50,081 nt of DNA from Amycolatopsis acidicola (GCF_007713735.2 NZ_VMNW02000068.1:1-50081), one strand, 5' to 3'; shown: positions 1 through 8,259, counted from the stretch's first letter. A program made the numbers and translations. Notes: generated by a model not told the origin, from the sequence alone.

Positions 1-167
1 GCCGGGCGGCGGGGCCTGATCAGGGAACGGGCGCGGCGCGCCGGGCGGCAAGATCCTGCCGGGGGTGGGGCGCCGTTCGGCGAGACGCGGGACGGCGAGA
101 CGTGAGACGCGGGACCAGACCAGACCGTCCGGGCCGGGAGAAAGCGCGACGTGCAAGACCGGACCTG

Positions 168-201
168 GGGAGGGGCGCCGCTCCGAGCGGCGGCCCCTCC
201 C
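168..201 (-). terminator. GC-rich hairpin, probable terminator of the 106-aa gene
   Basis: Two 16-17 nt arms (168-183 and 185-201) pair as GGGAGGGGCGCCGCTC with its complement, with one bulged C and almost no loop. It lies 57 bases beyond the stop codon of the leftward gene at 258-578. There is no U tract, which is normal in high-GC actinobacteria. The rest of bases 1-257 shows short GC-rich direct repeats (GAGACGCGGGAC at 82-93 and 104-115; GCCGGGCGGC at 1-10 and 40-49) and no recognisable gene. Confidence 0.5.
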
Positions 202-257
202 GCGCGGTCAGGAAAGAGGACTAAATCGGCAAGCGGCCCGGTCGGGCGCTGCCTCCG

Positions 258-578
258 TTACTTCTGGGCCCGGATGGCCAGCGGAGCACCTGCCAGGTCC
301 TCCTCGTTGCAGAGGACTTTGACGTCGTAGTAGGGCGCACCCTCACGGTCGTCGTAGTCGAGGTGAATGGCGAGCACGTCTAGCGGCTCTCCGAGCCACT
401 CCTGGGCGGAGCGCAGCCAGTGGGCACAGCGCTCGAGTGCGGTGGGTAGGTCGTCGTCGCGGAATTCCACGGGACGGTAAGGCACGTCCTGAACCTGATC
501 GCGAGGGTTTGTCGGGACCGGCAGCCCCGGTGCGAGACCCGAGTCGTCCAGTTCCAGTTGGATCGTTTGCTCACTCAC
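258..578 (-). CDS. hypothetical protein, 106 aa
   Basis: I do not recognise this protein. It is small and acidic, with no signal peptide or membrane segment. The N-terminus holds a short proline-rich stretch (residues 15-35). The middle (about 45-65) is predicted helical around LERCAHWLRSAQEWLG, and the C-terminal half alternates as beta strands (VLAIHLDYDD, YYDVKVLCNEEDL). This is a compact alpha/beta arrangement of the kind seen in small actinobacterial cytosolic proteins of unknown role. The start is a GTG at 578, directly preceded by GAAGG. Codon use matches its neighbours, so I take it as real. It is followed by a hairpin at 168-201 and reads in the same direction as the TetR gene behind it, 57 bases away. 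Confidence 0.6.
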   Translation of the reverse strand: MSEQTIQLELDDSGLAPGLPVPTNPRDQVQDVPYRPVEFRDDDLPTALERCAHWLRSAQEWLGEPLDVLAIHLDYDDREGAPYYDVKVLCNEEDLAGAPLAIRAQK

Positions 579-635
579 CCTTCGAGGGTCCCTCAGTTAC
601 GCCGTCCGGGCAAGGTATTGGCCGAGAATCCCCAG

Positions 636-1277
636 CTAGAGGGGCGTGCGCCACACCGTCGATACCACTCGCGCCGCCGCTCGCACCGCATTCGCGCAAT
701 CACTTTCCGCAGCACCGGCCATGCGTAGCGCGAGCTTCGCGTAATGCGCGGCGAGCCGGTCCAGCCCCAGCGGCCCGCGTGGCGAGTACCACCTGGCGAC
801 GCCGTTGCACATTTCCAGCAGCGCGAGCCTGGTCACGGCCGGTTCATCGTCGTGGAAAACCCCTGCTGCCAGCCCGGTTTCCATCGTTTCGGCCCACAAT
901 TGCTCGTATTCGTCGCGAAGGCGCACGATCTCCCGCCGCAGACCCGCGGAAAGCGCGCGCACTTCGTTGTCGACGACCTTCGTTTCCGCCGGTTGTTTCG
1001 CGTGTGTGAACACGTGCAGCGCCACCAGCGCGGCCAGTTTCTCCGGCGGTTCCGCCAACCCCGCCGTCACCTCGTGCGCGCCGGTGAGCAGGCGGTTCAG
1101 CGATTCCCGCATGATGGCGCCGAGCAGTTCCTCCTTGGTGCCCATGTAGTGGTACAGGCTGGCCGGGGAGAGTTTGGCCGCCTGTGCGAGGTCCCGGATC
1201 CCGGTGCCGTGGAAACCCTTGTCCGCGAACAGTTTCACGGCCGCGCGGCGCACTCGTTGTGCACTGGTCAACACCAT
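636..1277 (-). CDS. TetR/AcrR family transcriptional regulator
   Basis: This 213-aa protein has a TetR helix-turn-helix at residues 8-55 (KLFADKGFHGTGIRDLAQAA, then SLYHYMGTKEELLGAI), the classic N-terminal DNA-binding module, followed by an all-helical ligand domain. It is the last gene of a leftward operon and its start overlaps the acyl-CoA ligase by 10 bases, so the two are co-translated. Co-transcription with a CoA ligase and an enoyl-CoA hydratase suggests that it senses an acyl-CoA or acid intermediate and represses this operon. The palindrome at 3532-3551, in the promoter of the operon, is its likely operator. The target and ligand are inferred; the family is clear. Confidence 0.9.
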   Translation of the reverse strand: MVLTSAQRVRRAAVKLFADKGFHGTGIRDLAQAAKLSPASLYHYMGTKEELLGAIMRESLNRLLTGAHEVTAGLAEPPEKLAALVALHVFTHAKQPAETKVVDNEVRALSAGLRREIVRLRDEYEQLWAETMETGLAAGVFHDDEPAVTRLALLEMCNGVARWYSPRGPLGLDRLAAHYAKLALRMAGAAESDCANAVRAAARVVSTVWRTPL

Positions 1278-2794
1278 GTTCGCCGGACCCGGTCGTAGGT
1301 GGGCAGCGCGGACTCCCGCAGCTGCCCCTTGGCCACGCGTTCCGACGGCGTCAGCGGCAGCGAGTCGGCGATCACCCAGTACCGGGGCACCTTGAAGTAG
1401 GCGAGCTTCTCCGCGCAGAACTCCGCCAGCTGGTGCGGCGTCGCGTGCTGTGCCAGCACCACGAACGCCTTCACCTCCTCGCCCCGCAGCTCGTCCGGCG
1501 CCGCCACCACCGCCGCGAGCCGGACGGACGGGTGCAGCAGCAGCGCCCGCTCGACCTCGTCGGCGGAGATGTTCTCACCACTGCGCCGGATCATGTCCTT
1601 CGTGCGGCCGACATAGAACACCCGGCCGCGGACGTCCATTGTGGCCAGGTCGCCGGTGTGGAACCAGCCGCTGCGAAAGGCCCGCGCGGTCGCTTCGGGA
1701 TCCTCGTGGTAGCCGTGCATCAGGCCGACCCCGCGCAGCACCAGCTCACCCGTCTGCCCGCGCGGCACCGGTTTCCCGGACTCGTCGACGATCATCGCCT
1801 CGCGCTCCCTGATCGGCCTGCCGATGCAGCCGGTGCCGACCAGCTCGTCGTGGTCCACTTCGGACATCCGGAGGTCGCCGCCGGTCTCGGTCATGCCGAA
1901 CGCCTCGAACCACGGCACGCCCCAGCGTTTCTCCAGCGCCGCGTGCAGGTCGGGTGGGATGGCCGAGGCGCTGATGGCGCGCACCTCGTGCTCTCGGTCG
2001 ACGGCGGATTCGGGGTTGCGCAACAACAACGTGGGCATCAGGCCGAGGCAGTAGAACCACGTGACGTGGTGCTCGCGGACCTTGTCCCAGAACGTCGAGG
2101 GATGGAACCTGTCCAGCACCACGAGGGCGGCGCCGGAAACGAGCCCGAGCACGACGTTCCACTGTGGATCTATGTAGTGGAACGGCTGCGCGGTCAGGAT
2201 CGTGTCCTCCGGCGAGATCGCCGGGAAGTCGGTGACCAGCCCGCGCGCGAGGGTGAGCCAGTACCGGTGCGGCAGCACGCACCCCTTGGGGGCGCCGGTG
2301 GTGCCGGAGGTGTACTGGATGTTCACCGGCTGTTCGCCCGCGGCCTCGAACTGTGACGCCGCAAGGGATTCCGCCCGCAGCTCGGACACCGTGAGCACTC
2401 GCTCCAGCGCCGTCTCCGGGGCGATCCGGTCGAGCAGGCCGGTGAACTCCGGGCTGGTGACGGCGAACCTGGCCCCGGAATGCCGCAGCACGTGCGCGCC
2501 GTCAAACTCGCGGTAGCCGGTGTTCACCGGGACGAGCACCGCGCCGATCTTCGCCAGCGCCAGCCAGAGCAGCGGAAACTCCGGCTCGTTGCGCAGCATC
2601 ACCGCGACCCGGTCGCCGTGTGCCACACCGAGTTCCAGCAACGCCAGCGCGAGACTCGTGCTGCGCTGCTCCACCTCGGCGAACGTGAACCGTCGGCCCG
2701 GCTCGTCGAAGATCCACGCGACGCGATCGGGCCACTGCGCCGCCGCGCGCCGGAGCAGGGTGACGAGGTCGTCCACCTCTTCGAGCGGGATCAT
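1268..2794 (-). CDS. acyl-CoA synthetase / AMP-dependent ligase
   Basis: This 508-aa protein belongs to the ANL (acyl/aryl-CoA ligase) superfamily. It would activate a carboxylic acid with ATP to the acyl-adenylate and then transfer it to coenzyme A in the cytosol. The phosphate-binding loop is YTSGTTGAPKG near residue 162. The A5 region carries EAFGMTETGG, and the A7-A8 hinge reads TGDLATMD and GRTKDMIRRSGENISADEVE. A C-terminal lysine in LTPSERVAKGQLRE stands where the catalytic lysine usually lies. Length is normal for the family. Its start overlaps the upstream hydratase by four bases (ATGA), and its end overlaps the TetR gene. The substrate cannot be read from the sequence; a beta-oxidation-type acid is likely from the context. 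Confidence 0.9.
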   Translation of the reverse strand: MIPLEEVDDLVTLLRRAAAQWPDRVAWIFDEPGRRFTFAEVEQRSTSLALALLELGVAHGDRVAVMLRNEPEFPLLWLALAKIGAVLVPVNTGYREFDGAHVLRHSGARFAVTSPEFTGLLDRIAPETALERVLTVSELRAESLAASQFEAAGEQPVNIQYTSGTTGAPKGCVLPHRYWLTLARGLVTDFPAISPEDTILTAQPFHYIDPQWNVVLGLVSGAALVVLDRFHPSTFWDKVREHHVTWFYCLGLMPTLLLRNPESAVDREHEVRAISASAIPPDLHAALEKRWGVPWFEAFGMTETGGDLRMSEVDHDELVGTGCIGRPIREREAMIVDESGKPVPRGQTGELVLRGVGLMHGYHEDPEATARAFRSGWFHTGDLATMDVRGRVFYVGRTKDMIRRSGENISADEVERALLLHPSVRLAAVVAAPDELRGEEVKAFVVLAQHATPHQLAEFCAEKLAYFKVPRYWVIADSLPLTPSERVAKGQLRESALPTYDRVRRTWC

Positions 2795-3513
2795 CCGCGG
2801 CCCCGGAAATCCTCGGTGGCACGGGCGACTTCGGGGGTGTGCTCGGTGATCAACGCGTGACTGACCTCCAGCTCCAGCGCCGCTTCCAGGTCCGTGCCCG
2901 CGTCGAGCGCGCGCTTCGCCAGCTTGGCCGAAGGGCGTTGCGCGATCCGGGACGCCCAGTCCGCGGCCGCGGCGTGCACGTCCGGAACCACGGCGTTGAC
3001 CAGGCCCAGCCGAGCGGCCTCGCGGGCATCGATGCGCTCGCCGAGCAACACGAGTTCCTTGGCCTTCAACGGGCCTACGAGCTGTGGCAGCAACCGCGAA
3101 GCCGCGCCTGTGACACTGAGGCCGAGACCCGTTTCAGGGAAGGAAAACACCGCGTCCTCGGCGGCCAGGATCAGGTCGCAGCCCAGCGCGAACTCCGCCC
3201 CCGCGCCGATCGCGTACCCGTGCACCGCGGCCACCACCGGGGGCAGCGCGCGCAGCCGCCGCGTGACGTCCTGCAGCCGCTCCAGCCTGGCGCGGGAATC
3301 GCCCTCGGGTGTGGGCTCCTTCAGGTCGTGGCCGGCGCAGAACGCGCGCCCGCGCCCGGCGAGCACCACCGCGCGCACGTCGGCCCGCGCCACTTCGTCG
3401 AGCGCCGCGAGCAGGTCGTCGACCAGCACCGGAGCCACGGCGTTGAGCCTTTCCGGCCTGTTCAGCCAGATGCGCGCGACGCCGCCCGCGCGGGAAACCT
3501 CCACCGAAGCCAT
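2791..3513 (-). CDS. enoyl-CoA hydratase/isomerase family protein
   Basis: A 240-aa crotonase-fold protein, first gene of the three-gene leftward operon. The oxyanion-hole segment RAFCAGHDLKE lies near residue 60, and the second conserved block is GYAIGAGAEFALGCDLILAA near 100. The active-site stretch reads FPETGLGLSVTGAASRL, where most hydratases have a PE...PGAGGTQRL pattern, so one glutamate is present but the second catalytic position is altered. It could be an isomerase, hydrolase or lyase-type crotonase instead of a true hydratase. The start is ATG at 3513, seven bases behind a TAGGCT box on the minus strand, which suggests a leaderless transcript. It feeds or uses the CoA thioester made by the adjacent ligase. 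Confidence 0.88.
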   Translation of the reverse strand: MASVEVSRAGGVARIWLNRPERLNAVAPVLVDDLLAALDEVARADVRAVVLAGRGRAFCAGHDLKEPTPEGDSRARLERLQDVTRRLRALPPVVAAVHGYAIGAGAEFALGCDLILAAEDAVFSFPETGLGLSVTGAASRLLPQLVGPLKAKELVLLGERIDAREAARLGLVNAVVPDVHAAAADWASRIAQRPSAKLAKRALDAGTDLEAALELEVSHALITEHTPEVARATEDFRGRG

Positions 3514-3520
3514 GCCGGGA

Positions 3521-3553
3521 AGCCTAGTGAACCGATCGATCGATCGATAGGGT
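3521..3553. promoter_or_regulatory. divergent promoter with 20-bp palindromic operator (CGAT repeats)
   Basis: Between the hydratase (start 3513) and the amidohydrolase (start 3561) lies a near-perfect 20-bp palindrome at 3532-3551, CCGATCGATCGATCGATAGG, containing four tandem CGAT units; only one base pair breaks the symmetry. Minus-strand TAGGCT (3526-3521) and plus-strand TAGGGT (3548-3553) each sit exactly seven bases before a start codon. The palindrome overlaps the rightward -10 box and lies upstream of the leftward one, so a bound dimer would block both. The TetR protein at 636-1277 is the obvious candidate. Confidence 0.65.
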
Positions 3554-3560
3554 CGGCGGT

Positions 3561-5144
3561 ATGCGAGTCGATGCCGTGTACGAGAACGCCCACGTGCTGT
3601 CCGGTGATCGGTGGGTTTCCGCGGTCGCGGTGCTGAACGGCCGCGTCGTCGCGCTCGACGAGGAGGCCGAGGCGCTGGGCACGAACCGCCGGGTGGATCT
3701 CGGCGGTTCCGTGGTGGTGCCCGGGTTTCACGACGCGCACAACCACATGGCCTGGTTCGGGATGAGCCTCGGCGAGGTGCGGCTGGGCGACTGCAAGAGC
3801 GTGGACGAGGTGTACGACGCGATCGCCGAGCGGGCGGCCGAGACTCCCGAGGGCGGCTGGGTGATCGGCAGCGGGTACGACCAGAACCGCCTGGTGGGCG
3901 GACATCCCACGCGGCAGGGGCTGGATCGCGCGGCGCCGGCGCACCTGGTGCGGTTGCGGCACACCTCGGGCCACATGTGCGTGGTCAACACCCGCGTGCT
4001 CGACCAGCTCGACCTCGCGCACGTGCCCGTGGGTGGCGACGTTGTGCGGGACGAAACGGGTTCGCCGACGGGGCTGCTGCGTGAACAAGCCCAGTCGCTG
4101 CTGGATCCGCTGACGTACCCGACCCCGGTGGAGACGGTGATCGGCGCTATCGACGGGGCGGGCGAGCGATACCTGGCCGAGGGCATCACGAGCGTGCAGG
4201 AAGCCGGGGTGGGCGGCGGTCTTGTCGGGCAGACGCCGATCGAGGTCGCGGCGTACCAGCAGGCGCGGGACCGGGGCCTGTTGCGCGTGCGCACCACGTT
4301 GATGGTGTCCTCCGCGGTGCTGCACGAGCTGCCGCACGAAACGGGTTTCGGGCTCGATCTCGGCCTGCGCAGCGGCCTCGGCGACGAATGGCTGCGGATC
4401 GGGCCGATGAAGCTGTTCGCCGACGGCTCGCTCATCGGGCGCACGGCGGCGATGCACGACGACTTCGCCGGCGAGCCGGGCAACCGCGGGTATTTCCAGC
4501 AGCCGGAGGAAGAACTCACCGAGACCATCCGCAAGGCGCACGCCGCGGGCTGGCAGATCGCCACGCACGCGATCGGCGACAGGGCGATTTCCGTCGTGCT
4601 GGACGCCTACGAAGCCGCGCTGCGGGAGCATCCGCGTCTCGATCACCGGCACCGCATCGAGCACTGCGCGGTGCTGTCGCCCGAAGAAGTGCGGCGCGTG
4701 GCGATGAACGGGCTGATTCCGGTGCCGCAGGGCCGGTTCGTCAGCGAGATCGGCGACGGCATGGCGGCCGCGCTCGGCCCGGCGCGGGAGGACTGGTGCT
4801 ACCGGCAGAAATCCTTCCTCGACGCGGGAATCATCCTGCCCGGCAGCTCGGACCGGCCGGTCGTGCAGGGCGCGCCGCTGCTCGGGATGCTCGACCTGGT
4901 GCATCGCCGCACGTCCGGCGGGAAACTGCTCGGGCCGGCCGAGCGGCTCACCCCGCGCGAGGCCCTGCGTGCGTACACGTTCGGCTCCGCGTACGCCGCG
5001 TTCCGGGAGCACGAAGTGGGCACCATCGAGGAGGGGAAGCTCGCCGATTTCGCCGTGCTGAGCGCCGATCCGCTTGAGAACCTGGAAGCAGCGAGCGTGC
5101 TGGCGACAGTGGTCGGCGGCGAGCTCGTGTACGAGAGGGGTTGA
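3561..5144 (+). CDS. amidohydrolase family protein (YtcJ-like)
   Basis: A 527-aa metal-dependent hydrolase of the amidohydrolase superfamily, YtcJ-like group. The first metal motif is GFHDAHNHMAW (His-x-His, residues 57-62), following a small beta-sandwich formed by the N- and C-terminal ends. Later conserved points are the MKLFADGSLIGRTAAM block (around 285), ATHAIGDRA (around 340), HRHRIEHCAVLS (around 368) and PGSSDRPV (around 432), followed by a C-terminal GTIEEGKLADFAVLS segment. It probably hydrolyses a C-N bond in a small organic compound in the cytosol. The ATG is seven bases after TAGGGT. It is transcribed away from the ligase/hydratase operon and shares its operator region, so the two units may belong to one catabolic pathway. 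The GNAT gene follows after four bases. Confidence 0.88.
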   Translation: MRVDAVYENAHVLSGDRWVSAVAVLNGRVVALDEEAEALGTNRRVDLGGSVVVPGFHDAHNHMAWFGMSLGEVRLGDCKSVDEVYDAIAERAAETPEGGWVIGSGYDQNRLVGGHPTRQGLDRAAPAHLVRLRHTSGHMCVVNTRVLDQLDLAHVPVGGDVVRDETGSPTGLLREQAQSLLDPLTYPTPVETVIGAIDGAGERYLAEGITSVQEAGVGGGLVGQTPIEVAAYQQARDRGLLRVRTTLMVSSAVLHELPHETGFGLDLGLRSGLGDEWLRIGPMKLFADGSLIGRTAAMHDDFAGEPGNRGYFQQPEEELTETIRKAHAAGWQIATHAIGDRAISVVLDAYEAALREHPRLDHRHRIEHCAVLSPEEVRRVAMNGLIPVPQGRFVSEIGDGMAAALGPAREDWCYRQKSFLDAGIILPGSSDRPVVQGAPLLGMLDLVHRRTSGGKLLGPAERLTPREALRAYTFGSAYAAFREHEVGTIEEGKLADFAVLSADPLENLEAASVLATVVGGELVYERG

Positions 5145-5148
5145 CGCC

Positions 5149-5595
5149 ATGCCGGTCCGTGAAGCGGAAGTCGCCGACGCGGAGGAGATCTGCGCGCTGA
5201 TCGAGGAGCACGCGCGCTACGAGGGCAACGACGAGCTGGTGCTGGACAGGGCGGAGATGACCAAGCACCTGTTCGGGCCCGAGCCCAAGGCGTGGGTGCT
5301 GATCGCTTCCCCGCCGGGGCGGCCGGAGGTCGTGGCCGGGATGGCGTTCTGCTCCTGGAACTTCTCCACCTGGGAGGCGCGGCCGGGTATCTGGCTGGAC
5401 GACCTGTTCGTCCGGCCGGACCACCGCAGGCACGGGCTCGGCGGGGAGCTGCTGGCCGCGCTGCGGGCGCGCACGGCGGGGCGCGTGGAGTGGGAGATGA
5501 AGGAGGGCAACGAGCGCGCGGCGGCGTTCTACGCGCAGCTCGGCGCCGAGCCGGTGCCGGGGTGGACGAAGTACCGGTGGTCCCCGGAGCAGTAG
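5149..5595 (+). CDS. GNAT family N-acetyltransferase
   Basis: A 148-aa acetyl-CoA-dependent N-acetyltransferase. The fold is visible as AEVADAEEICALIEEHARYE at the N-terminus, the central strand pair GMAFCSWNFSTWEARPGIWLDDLFV, and the pyrophosphate-binding signature RPDHRRHGLGGELLAAL at residues 86-102. The C-terminal KEGNERAAAFYAQLGAEPVPG is typical of the diamine (SSAT-like) group, which acetylates polyamines or other small amines. The start is ATG 5149, four bases after the amidohydrolase stop, so the two genes form an operon. Acetylation of an amine released by the hydrolase is a reasonable guess but is not shown. Confidence 0.85.
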   Translation: MPVREAEVADAEEICALIEEHARYEGNDELVLDRAEMTKHLFGPEPKAWVLIASPPGRPEVVAGMAFCSWNFSTWEARPGIWLDDLFVRPDHRRHGLGGELLAALRARTAGRVEWEMKEGNERAAAFYAQLGAEPVPGWTKYRWSPEQ

Positions 5596-5600
5596 CGAGG

Positions 5601-5630
5601 CTGACCGGGTACGAGGGTTACACGTAGAGT
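5601..5630 (+). promoter_or_regulatory. promoter of the MntR-like gene (leaderless type)
   Basis: CTGACC (5601-5606) and TAGAGT (5625-5630) are separated by 18 bases. The ATG follows the -10 box after seven bases, leaving no room for a Shine-Dalgarno sequence. Confidence 0.5.
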
Positions 5631-5637
5631 TATTCGC

Positions 5638-6324
5638 ATGCCTGACAGCCCGAGCCGCCGGTCGTCGTCCTCGATCGAGGACTACATCCGGGTGATCTAT
5701 GGCCTGGTCGAGCGCGGTGAGGCGGTCACGAACACGTCGCTGGCCGGGCGGCTCGAGGTGAGCCCGTCCTCGGCGTCGGGGATGGTCACGAAGCTGTCCC
5801 AGCAGGGCCTGGTCGAGCATGTCCCGTATCGCGGGATCGAGCTGACCCCGGCCGGGCGGCTGCTCGCGCGCGGGGTGCTGCGGCGGCACCGGCTGATCGA
5901 GAGCTACCTGGTGCAGGAGCTGGGCTACACCTGGGACGAGGTGCACGCGGAGGCCGACGCGCTGGAGCACGCGGTGTCCGACAGGCTGGTCGAGCGCATC
6001 GCGGCGAAGCTGGGCAACCCGGTGCGCGATCCGCACGGCGACCCGATCCCGGCGGCGGACGGCAGCGTCGAGGAGGTGCCGACGCGGCTGCTGGACGAGC
6101 TGGAGCCCGGCGCGGTCGGCAAGATCGTCCGCGTCTGGGACACCGACCCCAGCCTGCTGCGCTATCTCACGGACAACGAGATCGGCCTCGGGGAACGCAT
6201 CGAGGTGGTGGAGCGGCAGCCGTTCGGCGGCCCGCTGGTGGTCAAGGTCGGTTCGCCGCCGGAGATCACGACGCACGCGCTGGGCAAGGAGATCGCGCAG
6301 GCGCTCAGCGTCGCCGTACTCTGA
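5638..6324 (+). CDS. mntR: DtxR-family metalloregulator, MntR/SirR type
   Basis: A 228-aa metal-dependent repressor: winged helix (residues 13-75, with VSPSSASGMVTKLSQQGLVE as recognition region), dimerisation and metal-binding helices (80-150), and a C-terminal SH3-like FeoA domain (155-228). Length and sequence, including DEVHAEADALEHAVSD and DPHGDPIP, closely resemble mycobacterial SirR/MntR. Putative metal ligands are D15, H84, E88, H103, D107, E110 and H111. Aspartates at positions 15 and 107 stand where iron-sensing DtxR/IdeR has Met10 and Cys102, which favours manganese over iron as effector. No Mn transporter lies next to it here. Its promoter gives a leaderless mRNA. Confidence 0.88.
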   Translation: MPDSPSRRSSSSIEDYIRVIYGLVERGEAVTNTSLAGRLEVSPSSASGMVTKLSQQGLVEHVPYRGIELTPAGRLLARGVLRRHRLIESYLVQELGYTWDEVHAEADALEHAVSDRLVERIAAKLGNPVRDPHGDPIPAADGSVEEVPTRLLDELEPGAVGKIVRVWDTDPSLLRYLTDNEIGLGERIEVVERQPFGGPLVVKVGSPPEITTHALGKEIAQALSVAVL

Positions 6325-6391
6325 CGCGCGTACGCCGGGTTGTCGTCCTACGGCGGATGTCTTGACCTTTCGTACGGGCCACGATCAGGAC

Positions 6392-7198
6392 ATGACCGAT
6401 CGCCCGTTTCGCTTCGGCATCGTCGGGAGCGCGCCCGACCTGCCTGCCTGGACAACGCTCGCGCGCCGCGCCGAGGAATTCGGCTACGACACCCTGGTCT
6501 CGCCCGATCCGCAGATCGACGTGGACCCGTTCACCATCCTGTCCGCCGCCACGGCGGTGACCACCCGGCTCAAGGTGGGCACCTGGGTGGCCGTCGACAA
6601 GTTCCGCGACCGGCGGCTGCTGGACTGGCAGGCGCGTTCGCTGCACCGGTTCACCGGTGGCCGGTTCGAGCTGGGGCTCGGCACCGGGTTGCCGAGAGCG
6701 GCGGCGCGAGTCGAATCGCTCGGCGGCACGTTCGGCGGCACCGCCGAGCGGCGCGCCCACCTCGCCGACACGATCGAATTCCTCAAGCGTGAGCCAGGGC
6801 CGCCGGTGCTCGTCGCCGCCGGCGGGCCGAAGATGCGCGCGCTGGCGGCGAAACAGGCCGACATCGTGACGATGGCCTGGCTGCCGAGGACCACCGAGGA
6901 CGAAGCGCGGTCCATTGTGGACGACTTCCGCCGCGCGGACGAGCGTGCCGCCGAGGTGGAGCTGGCGCTGGCGCTGTTCACGGTCGGCGACGCCCCCGCG
7001 CCGTGGCTCGAGGAGTTCATGGGGGTCAGCCCGAAGCAGCTGCTGGAAGAGGGCGCGATGACCGCGCTGCCGGGCAAGCCGCAGGAGGCCGCGGACAGGC
7101 TGCGACGCTGGCGTGCGGAGCTGGGGTTCTCCTACTTCACGATCAACGCCGGTTACCTGGAGCAGTTCGCGGAGGTCATCGCACTCCTTCGTGGTTAG
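6392..7198 (+). CDS. LLM class F420-dependent oxidoreductase
   Basis: A 268-aa luciferase-like TIM-barrel oxidoreductase that probably uses the deazaflavin F420 rather than FMN. Family features are the N-terminal FRFGIVGSAPDLPAWTTLAR, the strand-loop PDPQIDVDPFTILSAATAVT, the GGRFELGLGTGLPRAAAR cofactor segment (about residues 88-105) and the conserved PVLVAAGGPKMRALAAKQAD stretch. These fit the TIGR03621 subgroup common in F420-making actinobacteria. The ATG at 6392 is preferred over a TTG 30 bases upstream because the protein then starts directly with the first beta strand and AGGA precedes it. The substrate is unknown. It stands alone between the metalloregulator and the alcohol dehydrogenase. 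Confidence 0.85.
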   Translation: MTDRPFRFGIVGSAPDLPAWTTLARRAEEFGYDTLVSPDPQIDVDPFTILSAATAVTTRLKVGTWVAVDKFRDRRLLDWQARSLHRFTGGRFELGLGTGLPRAAARVESLGGTFGGTAERRAHLADTIEFLKREPGPPVLVAAGGPKMRALAAKQADIVTMAWLPRTTEDEARSIVDDFRRADERAAEVELALALFTVGDAPAPWLEEFMGVSPKQLLEEGAMTALPGKPQEAADRLRRWRAELGFSYFTINAGYLEQFAEVIALLRG

Positions 7199-7208
7199 GC
7201 GCGGCACG

Positions 7209-7214
7209 TATCGT
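7209..7214 (+). promoter_or_regulatory. -10 box TATCGT of the alcohol dehydrogenase operon
   Basis: TATCGT lies exactly seven bases before the ATG at 7222, the spacing of a leaderless actinobacterial promoter. Confidence 0.4.
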
Positions 7215-7221
7215 GGTCCCG

Positions 7222-8259
7222 ATGCGTGCTGTGGTGTTCTCCGAGTTCGGGGCGGTGCCCGAGGTCCGTGCGGTGCCGGACCCCGAGCCCGCGCCGGACG
7301 GCGTGGTCGTCGCGGTGGCGGCCACCGGGGTCTGCCGCAGCGACTGGCACGCCTGGCGCGGGCACGATCCGGACGTCGCGCTGCCGCACGTGCCGGGGCA
7401 CGAGCTGGCCGGGCGGATCGTCGAGGTCGGGTCGCGGGTACGCGGCTGGCAGCCGGGCATGCGCGTGACGGTGCCGTTCGTCTGCGCCTGCGGCGCCTGC
7501 CCGCAGTGCGCCACGGGCAACCAGCAGATCTGCGACAACCAGTTCCAGCCCGGGTTCACCGGCTGGGGTTCGTTCGCCGAGTTCGTCGCGCTGGACCACG
7601 CCGAGGTGAACCTCGTTGCGCTGCCGGAAGGGTTCGAGCCCGCCGAGGTCGCCGCGCTCGGCTGCCGTTTCGGCACGGCGTACCGCGCTGTGCTGCGGCA
7701 GGGCGGGCTCCGCGCGGGTGAGTTCGTGGCCGTGCACGGTTGTGGTGGCGCCGGGCTTTCCGCGGTGCTGATCGCCGTCGCCGCCGGAGCCAGAGTGATC
7801 GCCGTGGACCCGTCGCCGGAGGCGCGGGAGCTGGCGAAACGCATGGGCGCAGAGCTGGCGATCGACGGCGAGGACGCGGCCGACGTGATCCGGACGTTCA
7901 CCGGGGGTGGCGCGCACCTTTCCCTCGACTGCGCCGGACTGCCGGTCACGTGCGCGAACTCCGTGGCGAGCCTGCGCAAACGGGGGCGGCACGTGCAGGT
8001 CGGGCTGCTGCCGCCGGAGCTGGGCGTGCCGCCGATCCCGATGCACCGGGTGATCGCCGACGAGCTGCGCATCCTCGGCAGCCACGGCCTGCAGGCGCAC
8101 GAGTACCCTGGCATGCTCGATTTCGTTGCCAGGGCGGGAATCGACCTCGGGCAGCTGATCAGCCGCCGGATCGGGCTCGGCGAAGCACCGGCCGCACTGT
8201 CCGAAATGGACGAACCGGTGCCCGCGCGCGCCGGGGTCACGATCGTGGAGCCGGGATGA
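7222..8259 (+). CDS. zinc-dependent alcohol dehydrogenase family protein
   Basis: A 345-aa medium-chain dehydrogenase/reductase. The catalytic zinc site is built from the Cys in TGVCRSDWHAW (around residue 36), the GHE of VPGHELAGRIVEVG (around 58) and a later residue. The structural zinc loop is CACGACPQCATGNQQIC. The dinucleotide-binding motif is HGCGGAGLSAVLIAVAAGA, with an acidic residue after strand two (AVDPS), pointing to NAD(H). It interconverts an alcohol and an aldehyde or ketone. The stop overlaps the ATG of the RpiR-family regulator (ATGA), so the pair is one operon. Substrate is unassigned. Confidence 0.88.
   Translation: MRAVVFSEFGAVPEVRAVPDPEPAPDGVVVAVAATGVCRSDWHAWRGHDPDVALPHVPGHELAGRIVEVGSRVRGWQPGMRVTVPFVCACGACPQCATGNQQICDNQFQPGFTGWGSFAEFVALDHAEVNLVALPEGFEPAEVAALGCRFGTAYRAVLRQGGLRAGEFVAVHGCGGAGLSAVLIAVAAGARVIAVDPSPEARELAKRMGAELAIDGEDAADVIRTFTGGGAHLSLDCAGLPVTCANSVASLRKRGRHVQVGLLPPELGVPPIPMHRVIADELRILGSHGLQAHEYPGMLDFVARAGIDLGQLISRRIGLGEAPAALSEMDEPVPARAGVTIVEPG

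Noticed and set aside
1..257. Possible coding frame or third repeat array in the first 257 bases
   Set aside because: Direct repeats are short and irregular with no 21-bp pitch; the frame across 65-322 has no recognisable protein character.
6362..6391. TTG start giving ten extra residues to the LLM oxidoreductase
   Set aside because: The extra segment (MTFRTGHDQD) does not belong to the fold, and AGGA lies just before ATG 6392.
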